64,000 bases of DNA from Methanobacterium sp. (GTDB taxonomy: Archaea; Methanobacteriota; Methanobacteria; Methanobacteriales; Methanobacteriaceae): the NCBI GenBank assembly GCA_012838205.1, contig DUPR01000065.1, positions 21,840 to 85,839 on the forward strand, read 5' to 3'. The notes beneath the pieces were generated by a model that worked only from the letters and a program-made list of their open reading frames with translations, was not told the origin of the DNA and searched no databases. Every line of letters starts with the position of its first letter. Positions within the stretch are counted from its first letter, which is position 1. This document shows positions 1-9,253 of this stretch, one piece after another. The position numbers were made by a program, and so were the translations under genes.

Positions 1-2
1 AG

Positions 3-347
3 GTTTTAGAAGTAGTGGAAGAACTTAAAAGAAGAAATTTCCACATTTACGTGGCATCAGGGGATAGAACTAAATCTTTGGAAGAACTAGCCAATTACAT
101 CAACATTCCATCTGAAAATGTTTTTGGCACTGCAAATTCCAAGAGAAAACAAGAGATAGTTAAGGAGCTTAAAAAGAGTTATAGTGTAATGATGGTTGGA
201 AATAGTGCTAATGATATTTTAGCCCTTCAAGAAGCAGATGTTGGAGTGTTAACTACCCAACAAGATGACAAACCTTCTTTAAAAGTTATTAATGCAGCAG
301 ATGTGGTTGTGAATAACATAAAAGAAATTTTGGATATTAATTTCTAA
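3..347 (+). CDS. HAD-superfamily hydrolase, C-terminal part (cut by window edge)
   Basis: The reading frame is open to the left edge, so this is the C-terminal 115 or so residues of a larger protein; a GTG at 15 is probably internal. Visible HAD motifs are motif II (VASGDRTKS), the motif III lysine region (NSKRKQEIV) and the motif IV acidic loop (GNSANDI), followed by a typical ADVGV segment. The nucleophile motif DxD must lie outside the window. The pattern fits the small soluble P-type-ATPase-like HAD phosphatases common in methanogens; the substrate cannot be predicted. The stop is TAA at 345-347. Family assignment is fairly sure, function is not. Confidence 0.75.
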   Translation, partial: VLEVVEELKRRNFHIYVASGDRTKSLEELANYINIPSENVFGTANSKRKQEIVKELKKSYSVMMVGNSANDILALQEADVGVLTTQQDDKPSLKVINAADVVVNNIKEILDINF

Positions 348-462
348 CTAAAACTGTTATTTATCTGAAAATATTATTGGAAATTTACCTCATTTTCTTA
401 ACATATTATCTCCAGATTAGGAATTATTATACTATTAATGCATAATTGAAATTATTAATTCC

Positions 463-669
463 ATGGCATACTCAGTTATCAGTGCACCTTTGAAAAAAGG
501 AAATGTAAGGTAAACAATTCTTGACCTCCATAACAATCTTAGAATTAGAATGGTGATTTATTCTCCAAAAAACCACGAGAAGGAAATTTATGAAATATTC
601 CATAAATTAGGGGATATATCAAGTACAGAGCGGTATAAGATTGTTTTGGTGGGATTTAATTATATTTAG
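463..669 (+). pseudogene. Decayed coding remnant, unrecognised
   Basis: The ATG at 463 opens a frame (MAYSVISAPLKKGNVR) that hits a TAA at 511-513 and continues in the same frame as protein-like sequence (VIYSPKNHEKEIYEIFHKLG) to a TAG at 667-669. Amino-acid composition looks like a real soluble protein, but the frame is broken and no family is recognised. On the other strand, about 608-725, a short hydrophobic peptide (FFVIALTLLVLGITVL) can also be read from a TTG. Together these suggest that 350-800 holds degraded genes. I see no other feature in this 456-nt gap. Confidence 0.3.
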
Positions 670-803
670 CACTGTAATTCCTAAAACCAGTAGAGTTAAC
701 GCAATGACAAAAAAACACCACCCACCGAGTTTCAATCATTTAAGGGTTGATATTAGTAGAACTGATTTGGTTGTAGTTTTCCTGCAATTGAAGGTACTCT
801 AAT

Positions 804-1349
804 TTATAAAGATCTTTCCAAGCTTTTAATAGCACTGCGAACAGCTCTTTCTTCCACTACCTTATGCGCTACCAGTAATCCAATTAGCAGTAAAGGTATC
901 AGAATGTCCACAATTAAAGTTGCTCCCACAGTTCCAAGGGCATAATTAGAAACAGAAAGCATATTACTAATATAGGCTATGGCCGCACCTAAATAAAAAA
1001 CAGAAACGCCGATTACTGTTGCAGTCCAAAAATTACCCCTTATCCAGTAGCACAATAATCCTAAAACACCAAATGCTAGATTGGTAAATGCGACCTCCAT
1101 TTGGAATGGGTTCCCAACGGCCCAACCAATATTAGATGCAACTTGATTTGCAAAAAACGCGTGTCCTACAAATTCACATAAGGAACCAATACCGACTGTA
1201 AAGACCAAAAAAGAAAGCAGAAATATTTCAACAATTCTTTTAATGTTTAAAAATCTCTTGGAATAAAATTGAACCCCTAGTAATATAACTGCAACTACAA
1301 TGCCCAGTATTAGCCAGGTGTAAGCCATGTCCATTAAATAACCCCCCAA
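804..1349 (-). CDS. Multi-pass membrane protein, DUF6790 type
   Basis: This is a 181-aa protein with about five hydrophobic segments (roughly residues 9-28, 38-60, 84-102, 109-130, 138-162) and a short basic C-terminus. Length and topology match the DUF6790 family of uncharacterised archaeal and bacterial inner-membrane proteins. No catalytic motif is apparent. The start at 1349 is preceded by a purine-rich GGGGGGT-type sequence on the minus strand; a second Met at residue 6 is possible. It stands alone, separated from the DUF362 gene by 173 nt that contain AT-rich promoter-like sequence. Function unknown. Confidence 0.7.
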   Translation of the reverse strand: MGGYLMDMAYTWLILGIVVAVILLGVQFYSKRFLNIKRIVEIFLLSFLVFTVGIGSLCEFVGHAFFANQVASNIGWAVGNPFQMEVAFTNLAFGVLGLLCYWIRGNFWTATVIGVSVFYLGAAIAYISNMLSVSNYALGTVGATLIVDILIPLLLIGLLVAHKVVEERAVRSAIKSLERSL

Positions 1350-1522
1350 AAAGTATAGAGTTATTATTTATAAAAACACATTACTTGCGTTCAATTATCA
1401 TTTATTTAATACCTTCCTCCGGGAATCAAATGGAAAGATTTATAAGTTATTTTGAGGGAGTAATTGAAAATTCAACAGTCTAAGGCATGATGCAACTTAT
1501 TCTTCAAAGTGGAATACAATGT

Positions 1523-2626
1523 TTACAATTCAATTAAATTAAAATCAGTAGTCCCCATTCCAATTTCTTCAGCATACTCTAGTTGTACCCTTCCATTAAC
1601 TTCTTCCCAAACCCCTCTAAATTTATCACCGCCAATCTGATGATAATGTTCAAGTAAAGAGTCTTTCAAACCAATTTGTTGATTTACGAGATGATATGAT
1701 GCAGCATCAAGTGCCACGGGATCAATAGAAGCCATGATTCCGATATCCGGAACAATTGGAGCGTCGCTGAATGATTCACAGTCACAGTCAGGGGTGATGT
1801 CCATAAGGAAATTCAAATAACCCACCTTTCCTTGTTTGTTTTTAACTGCACCATAGGCATATTCAACCATTCTCTTGGAAAACTCAGGTAGAGAATCAAA
1901 ATCAATTTCTATGGCAGATTCTGGACAGTTAGAAAGACAATTATTGCAAGCAATGCATTTTTTTAAATCTATAGTTGCTTTTTGGTTTTGAATGGATATT
2001 ATAGATAAAGGGCAAAAATCCAGACACGTGGCACAAGCAGTGCAAGAATCGGTTACCACTGGCTTGGAACAGTGATGTTGTTCTATCTTTCCAGGAGCAG
2101 CAGCACATCCCATAGCCAAGTTTTTAATAGCTCCCCCGAATCCACTCATCCCATGACCTTTAAAATGTGACAAAACAATCATACTATCAGAATTTTCAAT
2201 ATCTCCTGCTATTTTTACCACGTTGAAATAATTTAAGCCAACTTTTACAGGGACCCAGTTGTTTCCACAAATACCATCAGCAATTATGATAGGTGCATCA
2301 GTAACTGCGTAGGCGAAGCCATTTTTAAGGGCAGTTTGCAGATGATCAACTGAATTATGGCGACTCCCATAATAAAGAGTATTGGTATCTGTTAAAAACG
2401 GATTAGCATCATTTTCTAAAGTTTTTTCAACAACTGGACGCACCAAAACTGGTTTGAGAAATGTGTCGTTTCCCATTTCTCCAAAATGAAGTTTGATTGC
2501 AGTTAAATCATTTTTCTTTAGTAATCCCCCAAAACCTGCTTTGTCAAATAACTGTTTAATTTTGCTATTTTTATTTTCTCCCATGTTTCGAGACCTGAAA
2601 TTAGAAAAATACACATCGCTAGACAT
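1523..2626 (-). CDS. DUF362 protein with two [4Fe-4S] ferredoxin motifs
   Basis: This is a 367-aa cytoplasmic protein. The N- and C-terminal parts form the DUF362 domain, with the conserved segments KLHFGE (near residue 45) and SHFKGHGMSGFGGAIKN (near 153-170). A bacterial-type ferredoxin module is inserted at about 190-240, with two CxxCxxCxxxCP motifs (CTACATCLDFCP and CIACNNCLSNCP), so it should bind two [4Fe-4S] clusters. The family is widespread in anaerobes and its reaction is not established; electron transfer is inferred. The TIM-barrel gene lies just upstream (stop at 2643), suggesting co-transcription. The C-terminal segment around 300 (ASIDPVALDAAS) is typical for the family. Confidence 0.85.
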   Translation of the reverse strand: MSSDVYFSNFRSRNMGENKNSKIKQLFDKAGFGGLLKKNDLTAIKLHFGEMGNDTFLKPVLVRPVVEKTLENDANPFLTDTNTLYYGSRHNSVDHLQTALKNGFAYAVTDAPIIIADGICGNNWVPVKVGLNYFNVVKIAGDIENSDSMIVLSHFKGHGMSGFGGAIKNLAMGCAAAPGKIEQHHCSKPVVTDSCTACATCLDFCPLSIISIQNQKATIDLKKCIACNNCLSNCPESAIEIDFDSLPEFSKRMVEYAYGAVKNKQGKVGYLNFLMDITPDCDCESFSDAPIVPDIGIMASIDPVALDAASYHLVNQQIGLKDSLLEHYHQIGGDKFRGVWEEVNGRVQLEYAEEIGMGTTDFNLIEL

Positions 2627-2642
2627 TTTAATCCCCAGAATA

Positions 2643-3428
2643 TCATAAATCTTTTTTTAAATGCATTGATGCTGTTGATTTATCAAAATTTTCATACAGT
2701 ACATTTCTACTTTTTATAACATTATCATAATTATTTAATTCAATTATTCCCCTTTCTATACCGGAAATTAGGTCTAAATCAAGTGTACCTTTGCCTAGTG
2801 ATAAGTGCTGGTCTTTTTTTCCGTTGTTATCACTTAAATGATAATAATGGGTGTTTTTTAATTGCAAAAATGATTTAGGATCTTCATTAGTGTTGGCATG
2901 ACCCAGATCAACAGTAGCACAGCATCCGCATTGATCTAAAAAATAAGCATGTTCATGAGCAGTATTACAGAAATATGCATAGCGAAAAGGCATGTTTTCT
3001 AAAGAAAAAATCACACCTACATCTTCAGCATATTGATTAGCCTTCCTAAGAGTTTCAATAGAATATTGTTTGGCCATGTCCCTGATACGATCTTCTAATC
3101 GATGAATTAATCCAGGGTGAGTGGTTATTGCCTTAGCACCGATTTTAACTGCCAAATCAAGAGTTTCTTCCAGTTGAATGAGGGTTTCATCCCTTATTCC
3201 AGGGTTTAGACTGGCCGGATTAAGATCAATTGTAGGAGCATGTAAATAAACATCTATATCATAAGATGAAAAAACTTCCAACTCATTTGATAGGTTGAGT
3301 ATGTTTCTAGGCCAGTAAGGACCTTCACAGAGTATTTCAATAAGATCAAAGCCATCACCCTCGGCAATTTCCAGACATTCTTCCAAAGGACGCATGAATA
3401 ATGCCAAAGTAGAAAATCCTATTTTCAT
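2643..3428 (-). CDS. Xylose-isomerase-like TIM-barrel protein (AP endonuclease 2 / sugar epimerase family)
   Basis: This 261-aa protein has a TIM-barrel pattern: an N-terminal strand KIGFSTLALF, then metal-ligand segments such as YLHAPTIDLN (residue 62), TTHPGLIH (102), SLENMPF (142), TVDLGHAN (171) and YYHLSDNNG (195). These His, Glu and Asp residues match the divalent-metal site of the AP endonuclease family 2 / sugar phosphate isomerase fold. Methanogens carry several such genes without known substrate. It appears to be first in a two-gene unit with the DUF362 gene (17-nt gap). Fold is confident; DNA repair versus sugar isomerisation cannot be decided. Confidence 0.8.
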   Translation of the reverse strand: MKIGFSTLALFMRPLEECLEIAEGDGFDLIEILCEGPYWPRNILNLSNELEVFSSYDIDVYLHAPTIDLNPASLNPGIRDETLIQLEETLDLAVKIGAKAITTHPGLIHRLEDRIRDMAKQYSIETLRKANQYAEDVGVIFSLENMPFRYAYFCNTAHEHAYFLDQCGCCATVDLGHANTNEDPKSFLQLKNTHYYHLSDNNGKKDQHLSLGKGTLDLDLISGIERGIIELNNYDNVIKSRNVLYENFDKSTASMHLKKDL

Positions 3429-3512
3429 GTTTAGAATCTTTCATATATAATTCTGATAAATATTTCGAATTTTTGCTAGAAATTTTGCTCGAACTAGATG
3501 ATTGTACAAACC

Positions 3513-3522
3513 TTTTTATATT
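3513..3522 (+). promoter_or_regulatory. Predicted TATA box of the padR-ABC operon
   Basis: TTTTTATATT lies about 100 nt before the padR start. An archaeal start site would be expected about 25 nt downstream, near 3540-3545, at the left edge of the 15-bp repeat array. Prediction from sequence only. Confidence 0.45.
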
Positions 3523-3538
3523 ACCCATACACTAATTT

Positions 3539-3598
3539 TATATCTAAAAATAATATATCAAAAATCGATATATACAAAATCAATATATCACTGATTAG
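3539..3598 (+). repeat. Four tandem 15-bp repeats, candidate PadR operator
   Basis: Four consecutive 15-nt units start at 3539, 3554, 3569 and 3584. The first six bases are TATATC, TATATC, TATATA and TATATC, followed by an A-rich stretch; units 2 and 3 share (A/C)AAAATC(G/A)A. The array also contains the inverted pair ATATATC-N7-GATATAT (3553-3573). It sits where transcription of padR should begin, so autoregulation by PadR is the natural inference. An ORF of 63 codons crossing it is judged non-coding. Confidence 0.5.
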
Positions 3599-3619
3599 AA
3601 CAATAGGTTGGAACTGTAA

Positions 3620-4072
3620 ATGGACAAAGATTCAAAAACTGCTGATACCCCGAAGGAACAGGAATGGGAATGTCACATTGACGACCTAAATCCCTATGAT
3701 AAAAAGCTGATCAAAGGACTGATGAGAGGTTTTGCAAGGATTATGATATTATGGCTCATCAGCAAGAAGAAACAGCATGGATATGAAATAATGACCCAAA
3801 TACATGCCTCATCCCCTCTTGATAAAAAAATGCCTAGTGCCAGCATGATTTATCCAGTACTGCATAAATTAGAAAAAGAAGGGCTGATTAGCGGAACATG
3901 GGATCAGCAGGGAAAGAGAAAAGTGAAATTTTATGAAATAACTGATGAAGGCGAGAATAGCCTGAATCGAATACGTCAAATCGCTGCTCATGGGAGGAAA
4001 ATGGGTACAACAGACTTGTGGAAGGAATTCATGATGGACATGTTTTTCCTTAATGGAGAAATTGGAGATTAA
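3620..4072 (+). CDS. PadR-family transcriptional regulator
   Basis: The 150-aa protein has an N-terminal extension of about 30 polar residues and then a PadR winged helix: KKQHGYEIMTQI (helix 2 region, about 51-62), SASMIYPVLHKLEKEGLI (recognition helix and wing start, about 73-92) and KFYEITDEGE. Such proteins repress drug-efflux genes and release DNA on binding small molecules. The stop is 3 nt before the ABC ATPase start, so it is the first gene of a three-gene export operon. The upstream 15-bp repeat array is a plausible operator. The inducing ligand is unknown. Confidence 0.9.
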   Translation: MDKDSKTADTPKEQEWECHIDDLNPYDKKLIKGLMRGFARIMILWLISKKKQHGYEIMTQIHASSPLDKKMPSASMIYPVLHKLEKEGLISGTWDQQGKRKVKFYEITDEGENSLNRIRQIAAHGRKMGTTDLWKEFMMDMFFLNGEIGD

Positions 4073-4075
4073 TAA

Positions 4076-5158
4076 ATGAAATACGCTATAGAAACATTTG
4101 ATCTTAGCAAATATTACGGTGATTTCACAGCCGTGGACGCTTTAGATTTGAAAGTTAAAAATAAAACAATATTTGGATTTTTAGGCCCTAATGGGGCTGG
4201 TAAAACTACTACTATAAAAATGTTGACTTGTCTAATCCCACCAACATCTGGAACAGCTCATGTGGCCGGTTATGACGTGATAAAAAATCCAAATGAAGTT
4301 CGCCAAAAAATAGGCATGGTCCCGCAACTAGTGAGCCTATACGCTGATCTTACTGCCAGAGAAAATGCTGAATTATGTGCAGATTATTATGGAATGCCTA
4401 AAGACCTTAAAGAAAAGAGAATCAATGAATTGATGGAATTAGTTGATATCAAATATGCTGAGAATAAACTAGTTAAACAACTATCAGGAGGACAAAAACA
4501 AAAAGTATCGGTGGTTGCTAGCCTTGTACATCAGCCAGAAATTCTATTTTTGGATGAACCCACCATCGGATTAGATCCTACAACTAAAAGCGTCCTATGG
4601 AACCTTATTGATGAACTAAACCAAAAAGGCCATACCATCATTCTCTGCTCCCACGACATGTACGAAGTGGACATGCTCTGTGATCATGTAGGCATAATTA
4701 ACCAGGGAAAATTATCAGCCTATGACACCCCACAAGGTCTAAAAGACACCATATTAAAGCAAAAAAATACTATTAAAAGCAATGTGAATGAAATTATGCA
4801 GGAAATTGAAAAATCCGATGCTAATACCCATCCTTCTTTTAATAAACTTAAAAAAGCGATAAATAAATCTGAAATGGATGAAGCCAGGGAAATGAGCTTG
4901 ATAGTAGATAATTCAGATAACAAGTTGATTAAGAAATTATTCCAAATTCCTTGTGTTCTGGACATTGAAACTCACCGATCAGGTAGGCTTACTTTTAAAT
5001 TAGCCAATACCGAAACTGCAATCACTCAAGTGATATCTGCAATTATGGAGACAGGAAGTAACATAAACTCAATTTCAACTAAAGATCCCTCTTTAGAAGA
5101 TGTGTTCATCAAAGTAACTGCGAAAAAGGCCAAAAAAATAGAAAAGGAGGGTGATTAA
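4076..5158 (+). CDS. ABC transporter ATP-binding protein, DrrA/CcmA type
   Basis: This 360-aa ATPase energises the ABC-2 permease encoded next. Motifs in order: Walker A GPNGAGKT (about 37-45), Q-loop VPQ (about 82), signature LSGGQKQK (about 140), Walker B ILFLDEPT (about 158) and the switch histidine LCSHD (about 195). The C-terminal 100 or so residues resemble the accessory domain of daunorubicin-resistance-type ATPases. Its stop TAA (5156-5158) directly abuts the permease ATG at 5159, so the two are translationally linked. Role: export of an unknown lipid, drug or polysaccharide. Confidence 0.92.
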   Translation: MKYAIETFDLSKYYGDFTAVDALDLKVKNKTIFGFLGPNGAGKTTTIKMLTCLIPPTSGTAHVAGYDVIKNPNEVRQKIGMVPQLVSLYADLTARENAELCADYYGMPKDLKEKRINELMELVDIKYAENKLVKQLSGGQKQKVSVVASLVHQPEILFLDEPTIGLDPTTKSVLWNLIDELNQKGHTIILCSHDMYEVDMLCDHVGIINQGKLSAYDTPQGLKDTILKQKNTIKSNVNEIMQEIEKSDANTHPSFNKLKKAINKSEMDEAREMSLIVDNSDNKLIKKLFQIPCVLDIETHRSGRLTFKLANTETAITQVISAIMETGSNINSISTKDPSLEDVFIKVTAKKAKKIEKEGD

Positions 5159-6361
5159 ATGTCTGAAACAAAAAAAATTTGGTGGATGATTAAAAAGGAT
5201 TTATTAGTTCTATGGAGGCATAAACCCCGTTTAGCATCCATATTACTATTCCCAATTCTTATGATCGCCCTTTTTGGTTATGGCATGGGGGGAGAAATTG
5301 AAAACATTCCGGTGGTTGTGGTTAAACAGACTGATGGTCCGGTGACCGACGCAACCCTTAACGCTATTAAAGAAATGTCACTATACGATGTTAAGGATAT
5401 TATCAGTGACCCCCAGCGGGGTCGAGAAATGGTTGAAACAGGACAGATCAAAGCAGCTATCTTGTTGCCTCCAGATTATGAGAATATTAATAGCAGCAAC
5501 TCAAAGTCCGTGGTTGTTTACGTTGATTCATCCGATCAAATGGCCACACAAATGTTGGTCCCAGCAACCCAAGCCCTCTTTAGCCAAATATCATCTCAAA
5601 TTGGAATGAAAAAACTCGACGCATTACAAGCTCAATCAACTCAATTGTCTTCCATGCAAGTACAATCCCAAGAAGTTCAGTCCAGTTCATCATTACCTTC
5701 TCTTAACTTCCAGAACATTATGAACTCCATCAACTTCCAAGTCAACAAGATTTATGGAGACACAAAATATATTGACTTCCTTGTACCAGCAATTCTGGCC
5801 ATGACAGTTATGATGGGGGCAATGATGAGTATGGGCGAGTCTTTGGCAGGAGAACGAGAGCGAGGTGAGCTTGCCAGACTTTTCATGACTCCCACCAGTG
5901 TTGCCACAGTGGTAGCAGGTAAAATTATATCAAGACTCGTCATTCAAACCACAACAGCCATGATATTGCTTGGTTCAGCCATTTTACTGTTTAATATTAC
6001 AATATCTGGTAGTTTGTTACTCACCATCGTCTTGCTAATACTGATTGCATTGTGTTTTGTGGGTTTCGGCATAATGGTTTCAGCCCGAGTTGGTACTCAA
6101 GAAGACTACGTTCAGATGGTCATGCCCTTTACCATGCCCATGATGTTCATCTCTGGAGTTTTCTATCCACTGGAAACTATGCCTTGGATATTCCAAAAAA
6201 TAGCATACATAGCACCTTTAACCTATGCTAATGACGCAATGCGAGGAGTTATGTTAAAAGGAGCGACTATAGGGGATATATGGATCGATGTCGCTGTTCT
6301 TTTGGGTTTCACATTTTTGTTCTTTGCAATGGGTGTAACTAGGTTTAACAGAGATATTTAG
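5159..6361 (+). CDS. ABC-2 type transporter permease
   Basis: This is a 400-aa membrane subunit. It has one N-terminal transmembrane helix (about 25-45), a large extracytoplasmic domain (about 50-200) with a Ser/Gln-rich stretch near 155-180, then five C-terminal helices from about 208 (FLVPAILAMTVMMGAMMSMG). The segment GERERGELARLFMTP (about 230-244) is the ABC-2 family coupling motif. It pairs with the ATPase immediately upstream and ends before the secreted beta-propeller gene. It probably forms a homodimeric exporter under PadR control. Confidence 0.92.
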   Translation: MSETKKIWWMIKKDLLVLWRHKPRLASILLFPILMIALFGYGMGGEIENIPVVVVKQTDGPVTDATLNAIKEMSLYDVKDIISDPQRGREMVETGQIKAAILLPPDYENINSSNSKSVVVYVDSSDQMATQMLVPATQALFSQISSQIGMKKLDALQAQSTQLSSMQVQSQEVQSSSSLPSLNFQNIMNSINFQVNKIYGDTKYIDFLVPAILAMTVMMGAMMSMGESLAGERERGELARLFMTPTSVATVVAGKIISRLVIQTTTAMILLGSAILLFNITISGSLLLTIVLLILIALCFVGFGIMVSARVGTQEDYVQMVMPFTMPMMFISGVFYPLETMPWIFQKIAYIAPLTYANDAMRGVMLKGATIGDIWIDVAVLLGFTFLFFAMGVTRFNRDI

Positions 6362-6407
6362 GAGTTTAAATCTAATTGAAAATTTAAAAATTGAATAAGG
6401 TGATAAT

Positions 6408-7646
6408 ATGAACGTACGTACTAAACAAATTTTATTAGGATTTCTGATAACTTGCATTTTGGCATCACCAGCTCTAGTTGCAGGGGCTGATTGGAATATG
6501 TTCCATGAAAACCCCCAACGAACAGGATATCTTGAACAACCCGCTGATTTCACCCCCACTGTCTGGTATTTCAGCACTCAAGGCTCAATAAAGTCATCAC
6601 CCGCAATTTTAAACAAAGTAGCTTATTTCGGATCATCAGATGGCCATGTGTATGCGGTGAACCTAGAAGACTGTAGTAAATTATGGGATTATAAAACCGA
6701 CGGAGCTGTAGTATCATCCCCTTCAATTTCTGGAGACTATTTATATGTGGGATCAAAGGACGGATACATTTACGCACAAGATATTAAAAATGGAAATGTT
6801 AAATGGAAATATAAAACTGGAAATTCCATAGAATCATCCCCCCTAATCCAAAACAACATGATATTCATTGGTTCAAATGACGGAAGAGTTTATAGCATAT
6901 ATAAATCAAATGGGACTAAAAATTGGGAATATAACACTGGCAACGCAGTTAAATCATCCCCCGTTATCATAAATGATTATTTGATTATCGGTTCAGATGA
7001 TGGGAAAATTTACGCATTAAACATGGAAACTGGGGATAAAAAATGGGAATACACCACTGGGGATAAGGTACAATCATCCCCCGCTGTGATGAATAATGTT
7101 GCCTATGTTGGATCAGATGATGGTAAACTATATGCTATTAATATCAATAATGGGACGCTCAAATGGAACTATGACATGGGAAAACCAGTATATTCATCAC
7201 CAACAATTGATACCAATGACAATAGCTTATTTGTAGGAGCTGATAATGGGAAAATGGTTTGCTTAGACACGCGAAATGGAGTCGAAAAATGGAGTTATAA
7301 TGCTACTGGCGCTGTCAAAACATCAGCAGCTATCGTGAAAAATAAAATAGTCTTCGGATCAGATGGAGGCACTGTTTACATTGTAAACAAATATAATGGC
7401 AACCTTGAATGGAATTATAATCCAGGTTATGGCATAATTAACCAAGCCATTCAATCATCTCCAGCAGTTTATGGAAACATGATCTACATCGGTGCTGATG
7501 ATGGATCCCTGTATGCCTTGAACAATGACAAAATGAATGGACCAACCTCAGTATACGCTTATTACATAGGTGGAACTCTTGTGATCTTGGCCATTTTCTT
7601 GGTTGCAGTTAAAATAATCCGTAAACGAAGTAAGAAAGCAGAATGA
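6408..7646 (+). CDS. Secreted, membrane-anchored PQQ-like beta-propeller protein
   Basis: The 412-aa protein starts with a signal peptide (about 1-26, ending in LVAGA). Eight or so repeats of about 40 residues follow, each with SSP near the start of a strand, then (Y/F)(I/V)GS(D/N)DG and KWxYxTG. This is the pyrrolo-quinoline-quinone-type (BamB-like) eight-bladed propeller without enzyme residues. A transmembrane helix (about 385-402) with a basic tail anchors it outside the cell. The repeats are also visible in DNA as recurring TCATCCCC every 117-120 nt. It begins 46 nt after the permease and has its own AGGTGAT ribosome site. A protein-binding or cell-surface scaffold role is inferred. Confidence 0.88.
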   Translation: MNVRTKQILLGFLITCILASPALVAGADWNMFHENPQRTGYLEQPADFTPTVWYFSTQGSIKSSPAILNKVAYFGSSDGHVYAVNLEDCSKLWDYKTDGAVVSSPSISGDYLYVGSKDGYIYAQDIKNGNVKWKYKTGNSIESSPLIQNNMIFIGSNDGRVYSIYKSNGTKNWEYNTGNAVKSSPVIINDYLIIGSDDGKIYALNMETGDKKWEYTTGDKVQSSPAVMNNVAYVGSDDGKLYAININNGTLKWNYDMGKPVYSSPTIDTNDNSLFVGADNGKMVCLDTRNGVEKWSYNATGAVKTSAAIVKNKIVFGSDGGTVYIVNKYNGNLEWNYNPGYGIINQAIQSSPAVYGNMIYIGADDGSLYALNNDKMNGPTSVYAYYIGGTLVILAIFLVAVKIIRKRSKKAE

Positions 7647-7681
7647 ATACTTTTAAGAAACATTTAAAAAAAAAACTGACC

Positions 7682-7728
7682 AGATTGAAGACGTATGTTT
7701 AAAAATGTCTTCAGTCTTACTTTTTTTT
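7682..7728 (+). terminator. Hairpin plus T-tract terminator after the beta-propeller gene
   Basis: An 11-bp stem (7682-7692 with 7707-7717, one U-G pair) encloses a 14-nt loop and is followed by a run of eight T. It lies 36 nt after the stop of the propeller gene. Confidence 0.6.
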
Positions 7729-7872
7729 GATTCAAAAATTTTTTTTAATCAATTATTTGATTTAAAATTGTTGTTTTAGCCTACTATCACTATATATCAA
7801 TTCTAAAAGGAATATATTTATTAATATATAGTTAAAAAAAGATAAAAAATAAAAAATAGGAGGTTTATTTAA

Positions 7873-8160
<288 letters not shown>

Positions 8161-8202
8161 TTAACCTCCATGATTATACTATTGTTGTTTTGTGTTACTA
8201 GT

Positions 8203-8217
8203 ATTATATATATTTTA
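8203..8217 (-). promoter_or_regulatory. Predicted TATA box of albA
   Basis: On the minus strand the sequence AAAATATATATAATA lies about 45-55 nt upstream of the albA start. It fits an archaeal TATA element for a strongly expressed gene with a short leader. Confidence 0.5.
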
Positions 8218-8445
8218 TGCACACCCTTTTTTAAGGAAATAAAAGCTTTTCTGCATGTAAATGATTAAAATATTGAAAATTAATCCATTTGAATTGTTAA
8301 AATGATTATTATCGAATTAACATAGAAAAAAATGAGAATATAATGAAAAAACGAGTTTTGTTATCAAACTACTAAATATCACTATCCACGAGTACTTTTG
8401 TTCTAATTTTCTCTAAAAAACATAGATGATCTTTAAACATATTTT

Positions 8446-9204
8446 TTATTCCACTGAACGAAATATTATTACAAAACCATCCATTTTGCCATCGATGTTA
8501 TTAATCGGTGTTACACTACCATTAACAGTAATAGTGGTTTCATCTTTGGCTGTGAGTGAAGCCATGTTGAATGAATATTCGCCTTTCAAGGAGATATCTT
8601 CACCAAGGGGAAATTTAAACCCTATTGGTTTGAAAATATCACGAACATCATGCCCTAATGCGTCTTCTTCTAGCCATCCTGTTAATTCTTCAGCCATGGA
8701 ATTCATAAAACGCACTTGTGCTTGGGGATCAGTGGCAATCACAGCGTCACTTATGCTCCTAAGTGTTGCTCCCAACCATTGGTCATGTTTACGGAGTCTT
8801 TTCTCCAATCGGTGCCTGTATAGGGTAATTTCAATAGCAGTGTTAAGTTCGCTCTCTTCAAATGGTTTACGTAAAAATCCGTACGGTTGTTTTAGGATAA
8901 ATCCTGATGGTTCAGTTATTTTAGCTCTTTGAACTGTTTTTTCATCAGAATAAGCTGTTAAATAGATAATTGGAATGCCTAGTTTGGATCGTATTTTTTC
9001 TGCCGCTTCAATACCATCCATTTCTCCTTCCAACTTGATATCCATTATAACTAGATCTGGTTTTATTTCTTCCGAGACTTTGATTGCATCTTCTCCTGAA
9101 GAAACAATGGCTGGAACCTCGTAACCCACACTATTGAGGGCTTTTCTCATATCTTCAGCAGTAATTCTTTCGTCTTCCACTACAAGAATTTTCACAGTCG
9201 ACAC
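8446..9204 (-). CDS. Response regulator receiver-PAS protein (copy 1)
   Basis: The 252-aa protein has an N-terminal CheY-like receiver (VVEDERIT near 7; phospho-acceptor Asp in LVIMDIKLEG near 54; YLTAYSD near 82) and a C-terminal PAS domain (about 135-250). There is no kinase, DNA-binding or other output domain. The receiver end is unusual: after EPSGFILK there is QPYGFLRKPFEE, so the conserved Lys-Pro-Phe segment seems duplicated. It is paralogous to the next gene upstream (9254-9994), 49 nt away, so the two are likely co-transcribed. It probably relays redox or energy signals from a histidine kinase encoded elsewhere (inference). Confidence 0.88.
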   Translation of the reverse strand: MSTVKILVVEDERITAEDMRKALNSVGYEVPAIVSSGEDAIKVSEEIKPDLVIMDIKLEGEMDGIEAAEKIRSKLGIPIIYLTAYSDEKTVQRAKITEPSGFILKQPYGFLRKPFEESELNTAIEITLYRHRLEKRLRKHDQWLGATLRSISDAVIATDPQAQVRFMNSMAEELTGWLEEDALGHDVRDIFKPIGFKFPLGEDISLKGEYSFNMASLTAKDETTITVNGSVTPINNIDGKMDGFVIIFRSVE

Positions 9205-9253
9205 TTTATTTACCTCCCTATTCTACTCCCCTATGATCAGAATATGCTTAACA

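Noticed and set aside
3498..3689. Plus-strand ORF of 63 codons overlapping the start of padR
   Set aside because: Its protein repeats because it translates the 15-nt tandem repeats; it has no ribosome site and overlaps the padR start in another frame.
8426..8932. Plus-strand ORF of 168 codons antisense to receiver-PAS copy 1
   Set aside because: The minus-strand gene has clear receiver and PAS motifs; the antisense ORF has none.
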